This document shows, one piece after another, positions 33,255 to 43,448 of a DNA stretch of 64,000 nucleotides. The notes under the pieces were generated by a model. It did no database searches. It was not told the origin of the DNA and was given only the letters and a program-made list of their open reading frames with translations. Each line of letters begins with the position of its first letter. Within the stretch, counting starts at the first letter, position 1. A program made the translations under genes and the position numbers. The stretch comes from Arcanobacterium pluranimalium. GTDB taxonomy: Bacteria > Actinomycetota > Actinomycetes > Actinomycetales > Actinomycetaceae. Location of the stretch: NCBI RefSeq assembly GCF_016907845.1, contig NZ_JAFBCS010000001.1, positions 992,001-1,056,000 on the forward strand, written 5' to 3'.

Positions 33255-34856
33255 ATGGCAGAACAAAAAATCCTTACGTATAGCCTTGAAGGCCGTGGCG
33301 GCGAAAGCTTGTACTCATTCCTCTATAGCCAGATCAAAGGCGACATTGAAGCAGGCAGATTAGCATTTGGTCAAAAATTGCCATCGAAAAGGCGCCTTGC
33401 CCAGCATCTTGGCATATCGGTGATCACTGTTGAAAACGCCTATGCCCAGCTGGTTGCAGAAGGATATGTGAATGCGCGGGCACGCAGCGGCTATTACGTC
33501 TCACTTGGAAATTACGCGCAAGCGCCTCATATTAATAGCCGTCCCCACCATCTCCATGCCTCGACGAATAGCCATCCGCACAGTGGCGACGTACTCGGTA
33601 ACTCGCCCAGCGCTGCCAGAAGTGAGGTTCTGGCACACGGAGTGCCCGAGTGTGCGCAAAACACCGTGGACATTCGTGCCGACCTGCGCTCGAACGCGAT
33701 GCCTACCGGCGTCTTCCCCTATAAAAGGTGGGCAAAAACTGTGCGCGACGTACTTAGCCAAACGGAAGAAACGCAAATCCTTGCGCAGGTAGACCCATGC
33801 GGCGCGCCAGCATTGCGCGAGCAAATCGCAAGTTATCTTTACGAATTTCGGGGAATGGACGTCGATCCGCAGCAAATCGTGGTGGCGGCAGGCGCTCAAA
33901 CGCTCTATAGTCTGCTCATTCAGCTCTTAGGGCGCCACAGGAGTTATGCGGTTGAAGACCCAGGATACTGGCGATTAACGGAGATTTACCAGGCCAACGC
34001 CGTGTCCCTCACTTATGTTCCGCTTGACGACGACGGTATACGCACCGATATTTTGCAGCTCATGGATGTGGACGTAGCTCATGTGATGCCCTCACATCAA
34101 TTTCCAACTGGCACGGTGACGTCGATCAGCAGGCGATATGAGTTATTGGCCTGGGCGGCGCAGAGGCAAAGGTACCTAATTGAAGACGATTACGACGTCG
34201 AGTTTAGGCTGGCAGGCCGGCCGATCCCGAGCCTTTTTGGTATGGACGCCACAGGCAGTGTGATTTATGTAAATACGTTTTCGAAGAGTTTGGGGTCGAT
34301 GTTTCGCATCGGGTATATGGTGTTGCCTATGCCGCTTGCGCAGCGTTTTCGCAAAGAGTTCAGCTTTTATAGCGGCACAGTTTCTACGATTGAGCAGCTC
34401 ACGCTGGCGCGTTTTATTGAGACGGGCGCTTATGAGCGGCATATCAATCGGCTGCGTGGAAAATACCGAGCGATTCGTGACTCTTTGTTAGGTGAGATTG
34501 CTGCCAGCGGGCTTGGTGAGTTGTGTGCTGTCAAGGGGCAAGATGCGGGTTTGCACTTCGAATTGCGTGTTGAAGTGCCGGCTGCAGAAGATGCGATTTG
34601 TGAACGAATGTTGGCACGGGGTGTGCGGCTGATGCCGATGAATCGTTTCTATCAAAAAATAGACGATAACCAGCGCGAATCTAGGTTTGTGGTGAGTTAT
34701 GGATCCTTGGCGGAGAGCGAAATTCCTTATGTGGTGGACTCTTTGAGCGAGGCTGTGCGTGAGCTGCGAGAGGGCTGTGTACTGCGAAGTGAGGGGCGGT
34801 CCGCCTCCGAGACAGCGATGAGTCCACGAAGTGGCCAAAATCTGACCGATTTATGA
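33255..34856 (+). CDS. pdxR: MocR/PdxR-family transcriptional regulator
   Basis: A 533-residue fusion of a GntR winged-helix domain (about 15-85, 'LPSKRRLAQHLGISVITVENAYAQL' spanning the recognition helix) to a fold-type I aminotransferase domain (about 140-510). The PLP lysine is probably in 'NTFSKSLGSMFRIGY', and 'YLIEDDYDVEF' is the DxY motif. A His/Ser-rich linker joins the parts. The gene is divergent from pdxS, as in other actinobacteria where PdxR activates pdxST when PLP is low. GGAAGTAGG precedes the ATG. The last 35 residues look unstructured. Confidence 0.92.
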   Translation: MAEQKILTYSLEGRGGESLYSFLYSQIKGDIEAGRLAFGQKLPSKRRLAQHLGISVITVENAYAQLVAEGYVNARARSGYYVSLGNYAQAPHINSRPHHLHASTNSHPHSGDVLGNSPSAARSEVLAHGVPECAQNTVDIRADLRSNAMPTGVFPYKRWAKTVRDVLSQTEETQILAQVDPCGAPALREQIASYLYEFRGMDVDPQQIVVAAGAQTLYSLLIQLLGRHRSYAVEDPGYWRLTEIYQANAVSLTYVPLDDDGIRTDILQLMDVDVAHVMPSHQFPTGTVTSISRRYELLAWAAQRQRYLIEDDYDVEFRLAGRPIPSLFGMDATGSVIYVNTFSKSLGSMFRIGYMVLPMPLAQRFRKEFSFYSGTVSTIEQLTLARFIETGAYERHINRLRGKYRAIRDSLLGEIAASGLGELCAVKGQDAGLHFELRVEVPAAEDAICERMLARGVRLMPMNRFYQKIDDNQRESRFVVSYGSLAESEIPYVVDSLSEAVRELREGCVLRSEGRSASETAMSPRSGQNLTDL

Positions 34857-34933
34857 GACGTAAGGAATCTTCTCTGTGCTTCGATTAGCCTTTTCGGTGT
34901 GCTCATGGACTCCTACACTCTAAGAGGTAAGCA

Positions 34934-36382
34934 ATGAATGGCGATGGTCGTCTCAGCCACGTCTTAGACCCCAGCGATAAAGGCCAAGATGAATGTGGTG
35001 TTTTTGGCGTTTGGGCGCCCGGCAAAGAAGTCGCACATCTGGCGTACTTCGGACTCTACGCACTCCAGCACCGTGGGCAAGAAGCTGCCGGAATCGCGAC
35101 GAGCAACGGTGAAAATATCCTCATCTATAAAGATATTGGTTTAGTATCCCAGGTATTTCACGAAAAGGCCCTCGCTTCGCTAGATGGTCACCTCGCCATC
35201 GGGCACGTTCGCTATGCCACCACAGGTCAAGGCTCGTGGGTCAACGCACAGCCCACTTTAGGAGCCACCGAATTTGGCACAATCGCTTTGGCGCATAACG
35301 GAAATTTGGTCAATGCTCCTGAGTTAATCGCACAAGTGCAGGAAATCTCTGGCGCCGATTTGCGTGGAGAAATTGGGCATGGATCGTCAACCGACACCGC
35401 CGTCGTCACCGCTCTACTAGGTGCCACACGCGGCAAGGCAAGCATTGAAGACGTAGCGATGGACACGCTCCCGCTGCTCAAAGGTGCATTTTCGCTCGTC
35501 TTTATGGATGAACAGAAGCTGTACGCAGCTCGCGATCCGCAAGGATTTCGCCCGTTGGTGCTAGGAAGTCTGGACGACGGTTGGGTAGTTGCGTCTGAAA
35601 CCGCAGCTCTCGATATCGTCGGGGCAAAATTTGAGCGAGAAATCGCGCCGGGCGAATTTGTGGTGATCGACGGCGACGGCGTGCGCTCGCGTACGTTCGC
35701 AGCATCGAAACCGCGTGGTTGCGCTTTCGAATACGTGTATCTTTCGCGGCCAGATACGGTGATTTCTGGGCGAAATATCAATTCTGTTCGCAATGAAATG
35801 GGCCGAATTCTCGCGCGTGAGCACAAAGTCGATGCGGATATTGTGATCGCGACTCCAGACTCGGGTACGCCTGCAGCCATTGGTTACGCTCAAGAATCTG
35901 GTATTCCATACGCGCAGGGGCTTGTGAAAAACGCTTATGTTGGGCGCACCTTCATCCAGCCCACCCAAGAGATGCGCCAACGCGGAATTCGCCTCAAACT
36001 CAATCCATTGCGCGAGGTGATCCAAGGGCAGCGGATTGTGGTAGTTGACGATTCGATTGTGCGAGGCAATACGCAGTACGCTTTGGTGAAAACGCTGCGA
36101 GAAGCAGGGGCTGCGCAGGTGCATGTGCGAATTTCCTCACCGCCAGTTCAGTGGCCATGCTTTTTCGGAATCGATTTCCCCACGCGAGCTGAACTCATCG
36201 CCAATTCTTTGAATCTTGAGCAGATCTGTGAGCAAATTGGAGCCGATAGCTTGGGTTATCTTTCGCACGAAGGTATGGTTCGGGCGATCGGGTTGCCGGT
36301 AGATAAACTGTGTTTTGCCTGCTTTAACGGGGATTATCCGATTCCAGTTGACGTGCATACCGCACGCATTTCTGGTTGCTAG
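34934..36382 (+). CDS. purF: Amidophosphoribosyltransferase
   Basis: A 482-residue enzyme of the first committed purine step, converting PRPP and glutamine to phosphoribosylamine. After a 20-residue propeptide, C21 in 'DECGVFGVW' is the glutaminase nucleophile, exposed after processing. The PRPP site is 'IVVVDDSIVRGNT' (about 368-380). Cys residues that could hold a 4Fe-4S cluster appear near the C-terminus ('CFFGIDFP' and 'CFACFNGDYP'), as in the B. subtilis-type enzyme. GAGGT precedes the ATG. No purine riboswitch is seen upstream. Confidence 0.96.
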   Translation: MNGDGRLSHVLDPSDKGQDECGVFGVWAPGKEVAHLAYFGLYALQHRGQEAAGIATSNGENILIYKDIGLVSQVFHEKALASLDGHLAIGHVRYATTGQGSWVNAQPTLGATEFGTIALAHNGNLVNAPELIAQVQEISGADLRGEIGHGSSTDTAVVTALLGATRGKASIEDVAMDTLPLLKGAFSLVFMDEQKLYAARDPQGFRPLVLGSLDDGWVVASETAALDIVGAKFEREIAPGEFVVIDGDGVRSRTFAASKPRGCAFEYVYLSRPDTVISGRNINSVRNEMGRILAREHKVDADIVIATPDSGTPAAIGYAQESGIPYAQGLVKNAYVGRTFIQPTQEMRQRGIRLKLNPLREVIQGQRIVVVDDSIVRGNTQYALVKTLREAGAAQVHVRISSPPVQWPCFFGIDFPTRAELIANSLNLEQICEQIGADSLGYLSHEGMVRAIGLPVDKLCFACFNGDYPIPVDVHTARISGC

Positions 36383-36433
36383 TACAGTCGCAATCAAAAT
36401 TGGCAGGAGCAGTAGCGTACTCTTAGAGATGTT

Positions 36434-39142
36434 ATGAACGCTTCACAGAATTCTCAAGATGCATTTTCGGCAGCGATGGAACGTCTCCGAGCGCGAGTTG
36501 CAGCTGCTCAAGAGACGGCGGGTTCGTCGTCGCCTTCCGATTTGGCTCGCGAACCAGCGCAGGCGACTCATCGCGGCGTCGGCGCAAATGGTGTGGGACA
36601 GAATCACGGTAGGGACGATCGGGATGGCAGCGCGGCAGGCGCGCACTTATCGACTGCTCAGCAGGCTTATCTTGATTCGATGCTGGCCGGTTTGAACCCG
36701 CGCCAGCGTGAAGCGGTGGTCCACCGTGGCGGGCATTTACTTGTTATCGCGGGCGCGGGATCAGGTAAAACGCGCGTTCTCACCACCAGGATTTCTTATC
36801 TCATTGCCACGCGCCAGGTTCAAGCAGGGGAAATTCTGGCGATCACCTTTACAAATAAAGCTGCTAAAGAAATGCGTGAGCGCCTAGAAACGATGCTCGG
36901 GCCGGTCGCGCAGCGCATGTGGATTTCGACGTTCCACTCCGCGTGTGTGCGGATTTTGCGCGCTGAACACAAAGCCATTGGCATGCGTTCAACCTTCACC
37001 ATTTATGACGCTGCTGATTCACAGCGCTTAATGAAGATGATTTGCGCTGAGGAAAATATAGATTCCAAGCAATTTCCTCCGAAAACTCTTTCTCATAAGG
37101 TGTCTGATCTCAAAAACGAGATGATTGATCCTCATGAATTTGCCCGCCAGGCAGTCGATAAAGAAGAGCTGGTGCTTGCGCAGGCGTATATGGCTTATCA
37201 GCAGCGGCTGCGCGCTGCACATGCGATGGATTTTGACGATCTCATTATGCAAACTGTGGTTTTGCTGCGCGAAAATCCGCTCATTGCTGAGCACTACCGG
37301 CGCAGGTTCAGGCACGTTTTGATCGACGAATATCAAGATACCAACACGGCTCAATACCAGCTCGTGCGCGCTTTAGTCGGCGAGGAAGACGAGGCCGTGC
37401 ATGGCGAACTCACCGTGGTCGGAGACGCCGATCAATCCATTTACGCATTCCGTGGCGCTACGATTCGCAATATTGAGAGTTTTGAGGAAGATTTTCCTAA
37501 TGCCACCACTATTTTGCTTGAGCAAAATTACCGGTCAACCCAAAATATTCTCACCGCGGCTAACTCGGTGATTGCGCATAACGAGAGCCGACGCGTGAAA
37601 AAACTCTGGACCGATTCGGGCGATGGACACAAACTTGTTGGTTATGTGGCTGATGCGGAATCGGACGAAGCAAGCTTCGTTATTGATGAAATCGACCGCT
37701 TGCACGATCGCGGCTATAAGTACTCTGACATGGCCGTTTTCTACCGAGCCAATGCTCAGTCTCGCTCGATAGAAGACTTCCTTGTGCGATCAGGAATTCC
37801 ATATCGCGTGGTTGGCGGCACCAAGTTTTACGACCGTAAAGAAATCAAAGATGCAGTGGCATATTTGCAGGCGATAGTGAATCCGGATGATACGGTCTCG
37901 TTGCGCCGCGTGATCAATGAACCCAAGCGGGGAATTGGAGCAAAAGCCCAGGATATGGTGGCATTTCATGCGAATCGTTGGCATATTTCTTTTGGAGCAG
38001 CGCTCGGCGATATTGTGCATCCTGATCCGCAACGTGGGGAAGTGTCTGGTTTAACTCCGCGTGCTCGCAATGCGATGTCTACATTCGTCACGATGCTTGA
38101 ACAGCTGCGCGAAAAAGCTGTTGCGGGCGCTGCACCAGCCGATATTCTCGACGAAGTGATGGATGCGTCTGGATATTTAGAAGCCTTGCAGACTTCGGCT
38201 GATCCACAAGATGAAGTGCGTTTGGAAAACTTGGCTGAACTTCATTCGGTGGCATCTGATTTCCGGGTACTCAATCCTGATGGCACCCTCGGCGATTTCC
38301 TCGATCAGATCTCGCTAGTGGCAGATTCAGATCAGCTGCCAGACGGCGGTGGCGAATCTGAGGGTGAAGTGGTGCTTATGACCATTCATACCGCTAAAGG
38401 TTTGGAATTCCCGGTAGTCTTCGTCACTGGCATGGAAGATGGCACTTTTCCTCATATTCGCTCTTTGGGATCGAGCTTGGAGTTGGCCGAAGAACGGCGT
38501 CTAGCATACGTCGCGCTGACTCGAGCACGTGAACGCCTGTACATTTCCCGGGCGGCCACGCGTTCGCAGTGGGGCGCTCCGCAAGAGCTTCCGCCGTCGC
38601 GATTCTTGGAAGAAATTCCGGCCTCGGTCATTGAATGGAAGCGCGAGACGTCGTCAATCGAATCTTTGCGCGGATCAGGTTATGGTTCGTGGGGTATACG
38701 CTCTGCAGGTGGATACGGTAGTGGATCTGGCAGCGGATACGGGCGCGGTCGTTCTACTCGTTTCTTTGACGACGACGATTTCGCTCCTCCCGTTGGCAGC
38801 GGAAAATTTGTGCCTGGCAAACTCGGCGAAGAGATCGACATTCATGCTGCACAAAAGGATCGTGAAGCTGAACTAGAAACGGGATCGGGCAGTGCTTCAG
38901 GGCAAGGAGCAGTGCAACGCGGAGACGAAAGCGCTGCGGGATCTGCGGGGCAGACGGCGTCTGTGGCGGTGGCAGATACCGGCGGACTCAGCGTAGGCGA
39001 TAAGGTACGGCACAAGTCCTTTGGTGAAGGCGTGGTGGTGTCTTTCGAGGGGCAAGGCAAATCTACAGTGGCGAAAGTCAAGTTCAAGAACGGTGCTACA
39101 AAGCGCTTAATGCTGCGGTTTGCTCCGCTTGAGAAGTGCTAA
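36434..39142 (+). CDS. pcrA: UvrD/PcrA-type ATP-dependent DNA helicase
   Basis: A 902-residue superfamily 1A helicase unwinding DNA 3' to 5' in repair and replication. Motif I 'GAGSGKT' (about 107-113), motif II 'LIDEYQDTN', motif III 'GDADQSIYAFRGA', motif IV 'LEQNYRST', motif V 'MTIHTAKGLEFPVVF' and motif VI 'AYVALTRARERLY' are all intact. The first 75 residues are low-complexity and the C-terminal region is Gly/Ser-rich, ending in a Tudor-like 'VGDKVRHKSFGEGVVVSF' domain usual for PcrA. No clear Shine-Dalgarno precedes the ATG. Confidence 0.96.
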   Translation: MNASQNSQDAFSAAMERLRARVAAAQETAGSSSPSDLAREPAQATHRGVGANGVGQNHGRDDRDGSAAGAHLSTAQQAYLDSMLAGLNPRQREAVVHRGGHLLVIAGAGSGKTRVLTTRISYLIATRQVQAGEILAITFTNKAAKEMRERLETMLGPVAQRMWISTFHSACVRILRAEHKAIGMRSTFTIYDAADSQRLMKMICAEENIDSKQFPPKTLSHKVSDLKNEMIDPHEFARQAVDKEELVLAQAYMAYQQRLRAAHAMDFDDLIMQTVVLLRENPLIAEHYRRRFRHVLIDEYQDTNTAQYQLVRALVGEEDEAVHGELTVVGDADQSIYAFRGATIRNIESFEEDFPNATTILLEQNYRSTQNILTAANSVIAHNESRRVKKLWTDSGDGHKLVGYVADAESDEASFVIDEIDRLHDRGYKYSDMAVFYRANAQSRSIEDFLVRSGIPYRVVGGTKFYDRKEIKDAVAYLQAIVNPDDTVSLRRVINEPKRGIGAKAQDMVAFHANRWHISFGAALGDIVHPDPQRGEVSGLTPRARNAMSTFVTMLEQLREKAVAGAAPADILDEVMDASGYLEALQTSADPQDEVRLENLAELHSVASDFRVLNPDGTLGDFLDQISLVADSDQLPDGGGESEGEVVLMTIHTAKGLEFPVVFVTGMEDGTFPHIRSLGSSLELAEERRLAYVALTRARERLYISRAATRSQWGAPQELPPSRFLEEIPASVIEWKRETSSIESLRGSGYGSWGIRSAGGYGSGSGSGYGRGRSTRFFDDDDFAPPVGSGKFVPGKLGEEIDIHAAQKDREAELETGSGSASGQGAVQRGDESAAGSAGQTASVAVADTGGLSVGDKVRHKSFGEGVVVSFEGQGKSTVAKVKFKNGATKRLMLRFAPLEKC

Positions 39143-39309
39143 AGGCATTGATCACAACGATTCATGTGGTGGTGGAATTTCGACATTCACGAACGCAATA
39201 TTCGAAAAACTCCCAAAAGCTAGGCAAAAAGTCCTAAGCTATAAGTGTTGAACGGTTAGCTCGTACGAGTAATGCCGCCTAAACGTAAAGTAGATCGGAA
39301 GGAATCTCC

Positions 39310-40482
39310 GTGGATTTATATGAGTACCAAGCCCGCGATCTTTTTGCGGAATACGACGTTCCCGTCTTGGCAGGCATCGTTGCCTCCACAGCGGACGAAG
39401 CGGCTCAAGCAGCGCAGCAGCTCCTTGAACATGGCGACCTCGTCGTTGTAAAAGCACAAGTCAAAACAGGTGGTCGTGGAAAAGCTGGCGGCGTGAAATT
39501 AGCGCGATCAGTGGACGAAGCCCGCGAGAAAGCTCAAGAGATCCTGGGTATGGATATTAAGGGTCATACGGTGCATAAAGTCCTCATTGCTGCAGGTGCT
39601 GAAATTGCACAAGAGTACTATTTCTCGGTACTCCTCGATCGCTCTGAGCGGCGTTACTTGGCCATGTGCTCCAAAGAAGGAGGCATGGAAATCGAGAAAC
39701 TCGCTGCTGAACGCCCTGAAGCATTGGCAAAAGTGCCGGTTGATCCGCGAGTAGGCATAGATAAAGGAAAAGCGGAGGAAATCGTTCGCGAAGCAGGATT
39801 TGACGGCGAACTTGGTGCAAAGATCGTGCCAGTGATCGAAAATCTCTGGAGTGTTTATGCGGGTGAGGACGCCACGTTAGTTGAAGTAAATCCACTGGTG
39901 CAAACGGCGTCGGGAGAAATTATCGCCCTTGACGGTAAGGTGACGGTCGACGATAACGCGCGCTTCCGCCACGAGAATCATGCAGTTTTGGTAGACAAAG
40001 CTACTGAAAATCCACTGGAAGCCAAAGCTAAAGCGCTCGGTTTGAACTACGTGAAGCTCGAGGGCGGGCAGGTCGGAATTATTGGTAACGGGGCTGGATT
40101 GGTTATGTCCACGCTCGATGTTGTTGCCTATGCTGGTGAGAAATATGGTGTTGGGCCAGCTAACTTCCTCGATATCGGTGGTGGCGCTGATGCTACGGTG
40201 ATGTCTAATGGACTCGATGTGATTTTGAATGACGACGACGTCCACTCCGTTTTCGTCAATGTATTCGGCGGAATTACGGCGTGTGACCAGGTAGCTCAAG
40301 GAATCGTTAAGGCGCTGGAAATCTTGGGCGAGGACGCAAAGAAGCCTATTGTGGTGCGTCTTGATGGAAATAATGTGGAGCGTGGACGCGAGATTTTGGC
40401 GCAAGCTAATCATCCGCTCGTCACTTTGGTCGATACAATGGATGGCGCCGCTGCTAAAGCCGCCGAATTAGCTGCGAAGTAG
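39310..40482 (+). CDS. sucC: Succinyl-CoA ligase, beta subunit
   Basis: A 390-residue ADP- or GDP-forming subunit of succinyl-CoA synthetase. ATP-grasp domain with '[17 protein letters not shown]', '[18 protein letters not shown]' and '[19 protein letters not shown]', then the CoA-ligase domain with '[16 protein letters not shown]'. The GTG start follows GGAAGGA by 6 bases. sucD begins 12 bases after the stop, so the two form one operon. With class I fumarase it indicates at least part of a TCA cycle. Confidence 0.96.
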   Translation: MDLYEYQARDLFAEYDVPVLAGIVASTADEAAQAAQQLLEHGDLVVVKAQVKTGGRGKAGGVKLARSVDEAREKAQEILGMDIKGHTVHKVLIAAGAEIAQEYYFSVLLDRSERRYLAMCSKEGGMEIEKLAAERPEALAKVPVDPRVGIDKGKAEEIVREAGFDGELGAKIVPVIENLWSVYAGEDATLVEVNPLVQTASGEIIALDGKVTVDDNARFRHENHAVLVDKATENPLEAKAKALGLNYVKLEGGQVGIIGNGAGLVMSTLDVVAYAGEKYGVGPANFLDIGGGADATVMSNGLDVILNDDDVHSVFVNVFGGITACDQVAQGIVKALEILGEDAKKPIVVRLDGNNVERGREILAQANHPLVTLVDTMDGAAAKAAELAAK

Positions 40483-40494
40483 GGTGAAATAACG

Positions 40495-41418
40495 ATGGCA
40501 ATTTTCTTATTTGAAAACGACAAAGTAATCGTTCAGGGCATGACGGGTTCGGAAGGCTCGAAGCACACGCGTCGTATGCTTGGAGCAGGCACGAAAATCG
40601 TCGCTGGAACGAATCCTCGCAAAGCTGGAACGTCAGTTGATTTTGAGGTTGAGCCGATTGGCTACGGCAAGGAAAACCGGGAAGCTGGAGTGGTATCCGT
40701 GCCGGTCTATGGCACGGTGGCCGATGCAAAAGCAGCTACGGGAGCTGAGGTCTCGGTAATTTTCGTGCCGCCGGCATTTACCAAGGCTGCGGTGATTGAA
40801 GCTGTGGACGCTGGTATGCGGCTTGTGGTGGTGATTACTGAGGGTGTGCCGGTGAAAGACACCGCGGAATTCTTCTCATATGCGCAGGCGCATGGCGTGC
40901 AGATCATTGGCCCGAACTGCCCAGGAATCATTTCTCCAGCACAGTCCAATGTGGGAATTACCCCGCCAGACATTACTGGACCAGGCAAGATCGGGTTGGT
41001 GTCCAAATCCGGAACGCTCACCTATCAGATGATGTACGAGCTGTCTGATATTGGTTTCACTACCTGCATTGGTATTGGTGGAGACCCAGTTATTGGCACC
41101 ACGCATATCGATGCTTTGCGGGCTTTTGAAGAAGATCCCGAGACGGAATTGATCGTGATGATCGGTGAGATCGGGGGAGATGCCGAAGAGCGTGCCGCTG
41201 CTTATATTAAAGAGCACGTGACTAAGCCAGTAGTTGGTTACGTGGCAGGCTTTACAGCTCCGGAGGGTAAAACGATGGGGCACGCCGGTGCCATCGTTTC
41301 CGGATCGTCCGGAACTGCGGCAGCCAAGAAAGCGGCACTTGAAGCTGTGGGAGTTCGAGTTGGAAAGACTCCTACTGAGACTGCCAATCTAGCTCGGGAA
41401 ATCCTTAATAAGCGCTGA
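40495..41418 (+). CDS. sucD: Succinyl-CoA ligase, alpha subunit
   Basis: A 307-residue alpha subunit. The CoA-binding Rossmann domain begins '[19 protein letters not shown]', and the phosphohistidine is H263 in '[14 protein letters not shown]'. '[10 protein letters not shown]' and 'NCPGIISP' are the other family blocks. Forms the catalytic complex with SucC. Start ATG with GGTGA upstream. Followed by an unusual row of hairpins. Confidence 0.97.
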   Translation: MAIFLFENDKVIVQGMTGSEGSKHTRRMLGAGTKIVAGTNPRKAGTSVDFEVEPIGYGKENREAGVVSVPVYGTVADAKAATGAEVSVIFVPPAFTKAAVIEAVDAGMRLVVVITEGVPVKDTAEFFSYAQAHGVQIIGPNCPGIISPAQSNVGITPPDITGPGKIGLVSKSGTLTYQMMYELSDIGFTTCIGIGGDPVIGTTHIDALRAFEEDPETELIVMIGEIGGDAEERAAAYIKEHVTKPVVGYVAGFTAPEGKTMGHAGAIVSGSSGTAAAKKAALEAVGVRVGKTPTETANLAREILNKR

Positions 41419-41454
41419 GCGCTGAGGACTAAGGGCTGATTAGCTCAAAGTGAT

Positions 41455-41482
41455 GTGTTCACTGCATTAATGCAGTGAACAC
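41455..41482 (+). terminator. Hairpin 1 of 4 after sucD
   Basis: Perfect 12-bp stem GTGTTCACTGCA/TGCAGTGAACAC with a TTAA loop, 37 bases past the sucD stop. Confidence 0.65.
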
Positions 41483-41528
41483 ACTGGCTCAGCTTAGCTT
41501 GGAGTAGCTTGGCTTGACGTAACGTAAG

Positions 41529-41577
41529 GCGGGGTGGGAACGCGACGAGACATCTTAGCGTCGCGCTCCCACCCCGC
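41529..41577 (+). terminator. Hairpin 2 of 4 after sucD
   Basis: 19-bp stem with one mismatch (41529-41547, 41559-41577) followed by TTTC. It is the best terminator candidate of the group. Confidence 0.65.
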
Positions 41578-41593
41578 TTTCAATTGCCACTTG

Positions 41594-41642
41594 GCGGTGG
41601 GGCGGCACTTTCTACCGACTGCAGAAAGTGCCGCCCCACCGC
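41594..41642. terminator. Hairpin 3 of 4 after sucD
   Basis: Perfect 20-bp stem (41594-41613, 41623-41642) with a 9-base loop; no U tract follows. Confidence 0.5.
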
Positions 41643-41644
41643 TC

Positions 41645-41674
41645 AGTGTTGCTCTTACAGGTGAGAGCAACACT
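41645..41674. terminator. Hairpin 4 of 4 after sucD
   Basis: Perfect 11-bp stem AGTGTTGCTCT/AGAGCAACACT with an 8-base loop, two bases after hairpin 3. The remaining bases to the next start (41675-41889) hold short TGGCAAC repeats and presumably the promoter of the GPH gene. Confidence 0.5.
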
Positions 41675-41889
41675 CTTCTATCGCAGGTGTTGCCGTTTGT
41701 TGCCGTGCTGGCAGGAGAACTTCTGGCAACTTTTGGCAACATCATTTTCTCCGTTTCGTGCCGTGTAAGGATTATTGCCAACAGGGCCACACATCGTTGT
41801 GAACTGCCCTCATAGCAGAAAAGGGCTGCGCTCAAGCAGTGATGCTTGATGCTCAACCACCATCAACGGTGATTTCAGAAGGAGAGACG

Positions 41890-43341
41890 ATGGCACAAAC
41901 GCCTGCGCTCAACGGACGTTCAATTCGTCCATTTGGTTTCCGAGACAAGATCGGCTACATGTTTGGCGATTTCGGAAACGATTTCACGTTCATCTTGCAA
42001 GCCATGTTCTTCATGGTTTTCTACACCACGGTTGTAGGCATTAATCCAGCACATGTTGGTACTTTGCTCCTGGTAGCGCGCGTCGTCGACGGTTTTACTG
42101 ACGTGGGCATGGGCATTTTGGTGGACCGACTCCCGGTCAAAGATGGTGGACACAAGTTCAAGCGGTGGATCAAATTCATTGCAATTCCTGTGGCTGTGGC
42201 TTCGGCACTGATGTATATGTCGTTTGTTGGCGATTTCTCAAGCTACACCCTGAAGCTGGTGTGGATGTGCGCCACATATTTCTTGTGGGGATCTATCTTC
42301 TACACTGCGATTAATATTCCTTATGGCTCAATGGCGTCGGTGGTTTCTTCAAACCCAGATCACCGAGCTCAGCTTTCCGTTTACCGCACTACCGGCGCGA
42401 CGCTCGCACAGCTAGTGATTATGACGGTGCTACCTTTGGTTGCTTTCACGAAGAATGCCAAGGGCGTCGCAGTCATGGATGGCACCAGCATGACCGTTTC
42501 CGCTGCTATCTGTTCCGTGCTTGCAGTAGTGTGCTACGTGCTGTGCTATTTCAACGTTGAAGAGCGCGTACCTTCAACTGTGAAATCGAAGTCTGAAGGC
42601 GGCAATGGCATTGGCAAGATGCTTTCGGCGATTTTCACTAACCGTGCTTTGCTCGGTCTCATTGTGGCAGCTCTTCTTTTGCTGGTTGCTAACCTGTTCC
42701 TTGGCGGAATGCTTTCGTTCTTGTTCATGTCGTACTTCGGAAACGGAAAGATCCAGTCTGCAGCCACGCTGGTTGGCCTGCTTCCTGCGCTGTCGTTGAT
42801 CTTCATTGCTCCGTGGGCGTCGAAGAAGTGGGGCAAGACCGAAGTGGGCGCGATTTCCATGCTCATTGCCGGCGTCGTGCTTGTTGCGGCCAATTTCATG
42901 TACATCAAGAGCGCAACTGTGTGGATCATTTTCTACGGTATCGCCATGTTCTTTATCTCCGTATTCAACTACCTTGTGTGGGCATTCATCACCGACGTAA
43001 TCGATTACCAGGAAGTGCGTACTGGTCAGCGCGACGACGCTACGGTTTACGCCGTCTACTCCTGGGCACGCAAGCTCGGGCAGGCGCTCGCGGGCGGACT
43101 TACCGGCTGGGCACTGGGCTGGATTGGCTACAACGCCGAAGCTGCCAAATCCGGCGTGGCCCAAGCTCAAGAGGTAATTGATGGCGTCTACACCACAGCT
43201 AACCTCGTCCCAGGTATCGGCTGTATCTTGGTTGGTTTGGCACTCATCTTCCTCTACCCGTTGAAGAAGAAGCAGATCGAGGCAAATGTGGCGACGCTCA
43301 ACGAACGTCGCGCAGCTGCCGCAGCGAACGCCGTCGACTGA
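41890..43341 (+). CDS. GPH-family sugar:cation symporter
   Basis: A 483-residue, 12-helix membrane symporter of the glycoside-pentoside-hexuronide family (MelB, UidB, XylP relatives). 'YMFGDFGNDFTF' in helix 1, 'RVVDGFTDVGMGILVDR' in helices 2-3 and 'DVIDYQEVRTGQRDDAT' near helix 10 are the classic motifs; the Asp residues in helix 2 bind the coupling cation in MelB. I start at ATG 41890, preceded by AAGGAG; an in-frame ATG 17 codons earlier lacks one. The next genes encode a cytoplasmic GH3 glycosidase and a HAD phosphatase, so it likely imports a disaccharide or glycoside that the GH3 enzyme splits. Confidence 0.9.
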   Translation: MAQTPALNGRSIRPFGFRDKIGYMFGDFGNDFTFILQAMFFMVFYTTVVGINPAHVGTLLLVARVVDGFTDVGMGILVDRLPVKDGGHKFKRWIKFIAIPVAVASALMYMSFVGDFSSYTLKLVWMCATYFLWGSIFYTAINIPYGSMASVVSSNPDHRAQLSVYRTTGATLAQLVIMTVLPLVAFTKNAKGVAVMDGTSMTVSAAICSVLAVVCYVLCYFNVEERVPSTVKSKSEGGNGIGKMLSAIFTNRALLGLIVAALLLLVANLFLGGMLSFLFMSYFGNGKIQSAATLVGLLPALSLIFIAPWASKKWGKTEVGAISMLIAGVVLVAANFMYIKSATVWIIFYGIAMFFISVFNYLVWAFITDVIDYQEVRTGQRDDATVYAVYSWARKLGQALAGGLTGWALGWIGYNAEAAKSGVAQAQEVIDGVYTTANLVPGIGCILVGLALIFLYPLKKKQIEANVATLNERRAAAAANAVD

Positions 43342-43352
43342 CGCTACCTTTC

Positions 43353-43396
43353 GGAGGGCTGCTGTGAATGGAAAATTCAGGCGGCCCTCCTTTCTT
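43353..43396 (+). terminator. Hairpin between the GPH and GH3 genes
   Basis: Imperfect stem with perfect 7-bp base GGAGGGC/GCCCTCC and an inner GTGAAT-type stem, followed by TTTCTT. It could partly terminate or attenuate transcription into the GH3 gene. Confidence 0.55.
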
Positions 43397-43448
43397 CAAT
43401 AACAAGTTTTTACTAGCTGGATAACTTACAAGGTTTTCGAAGGAGCCA

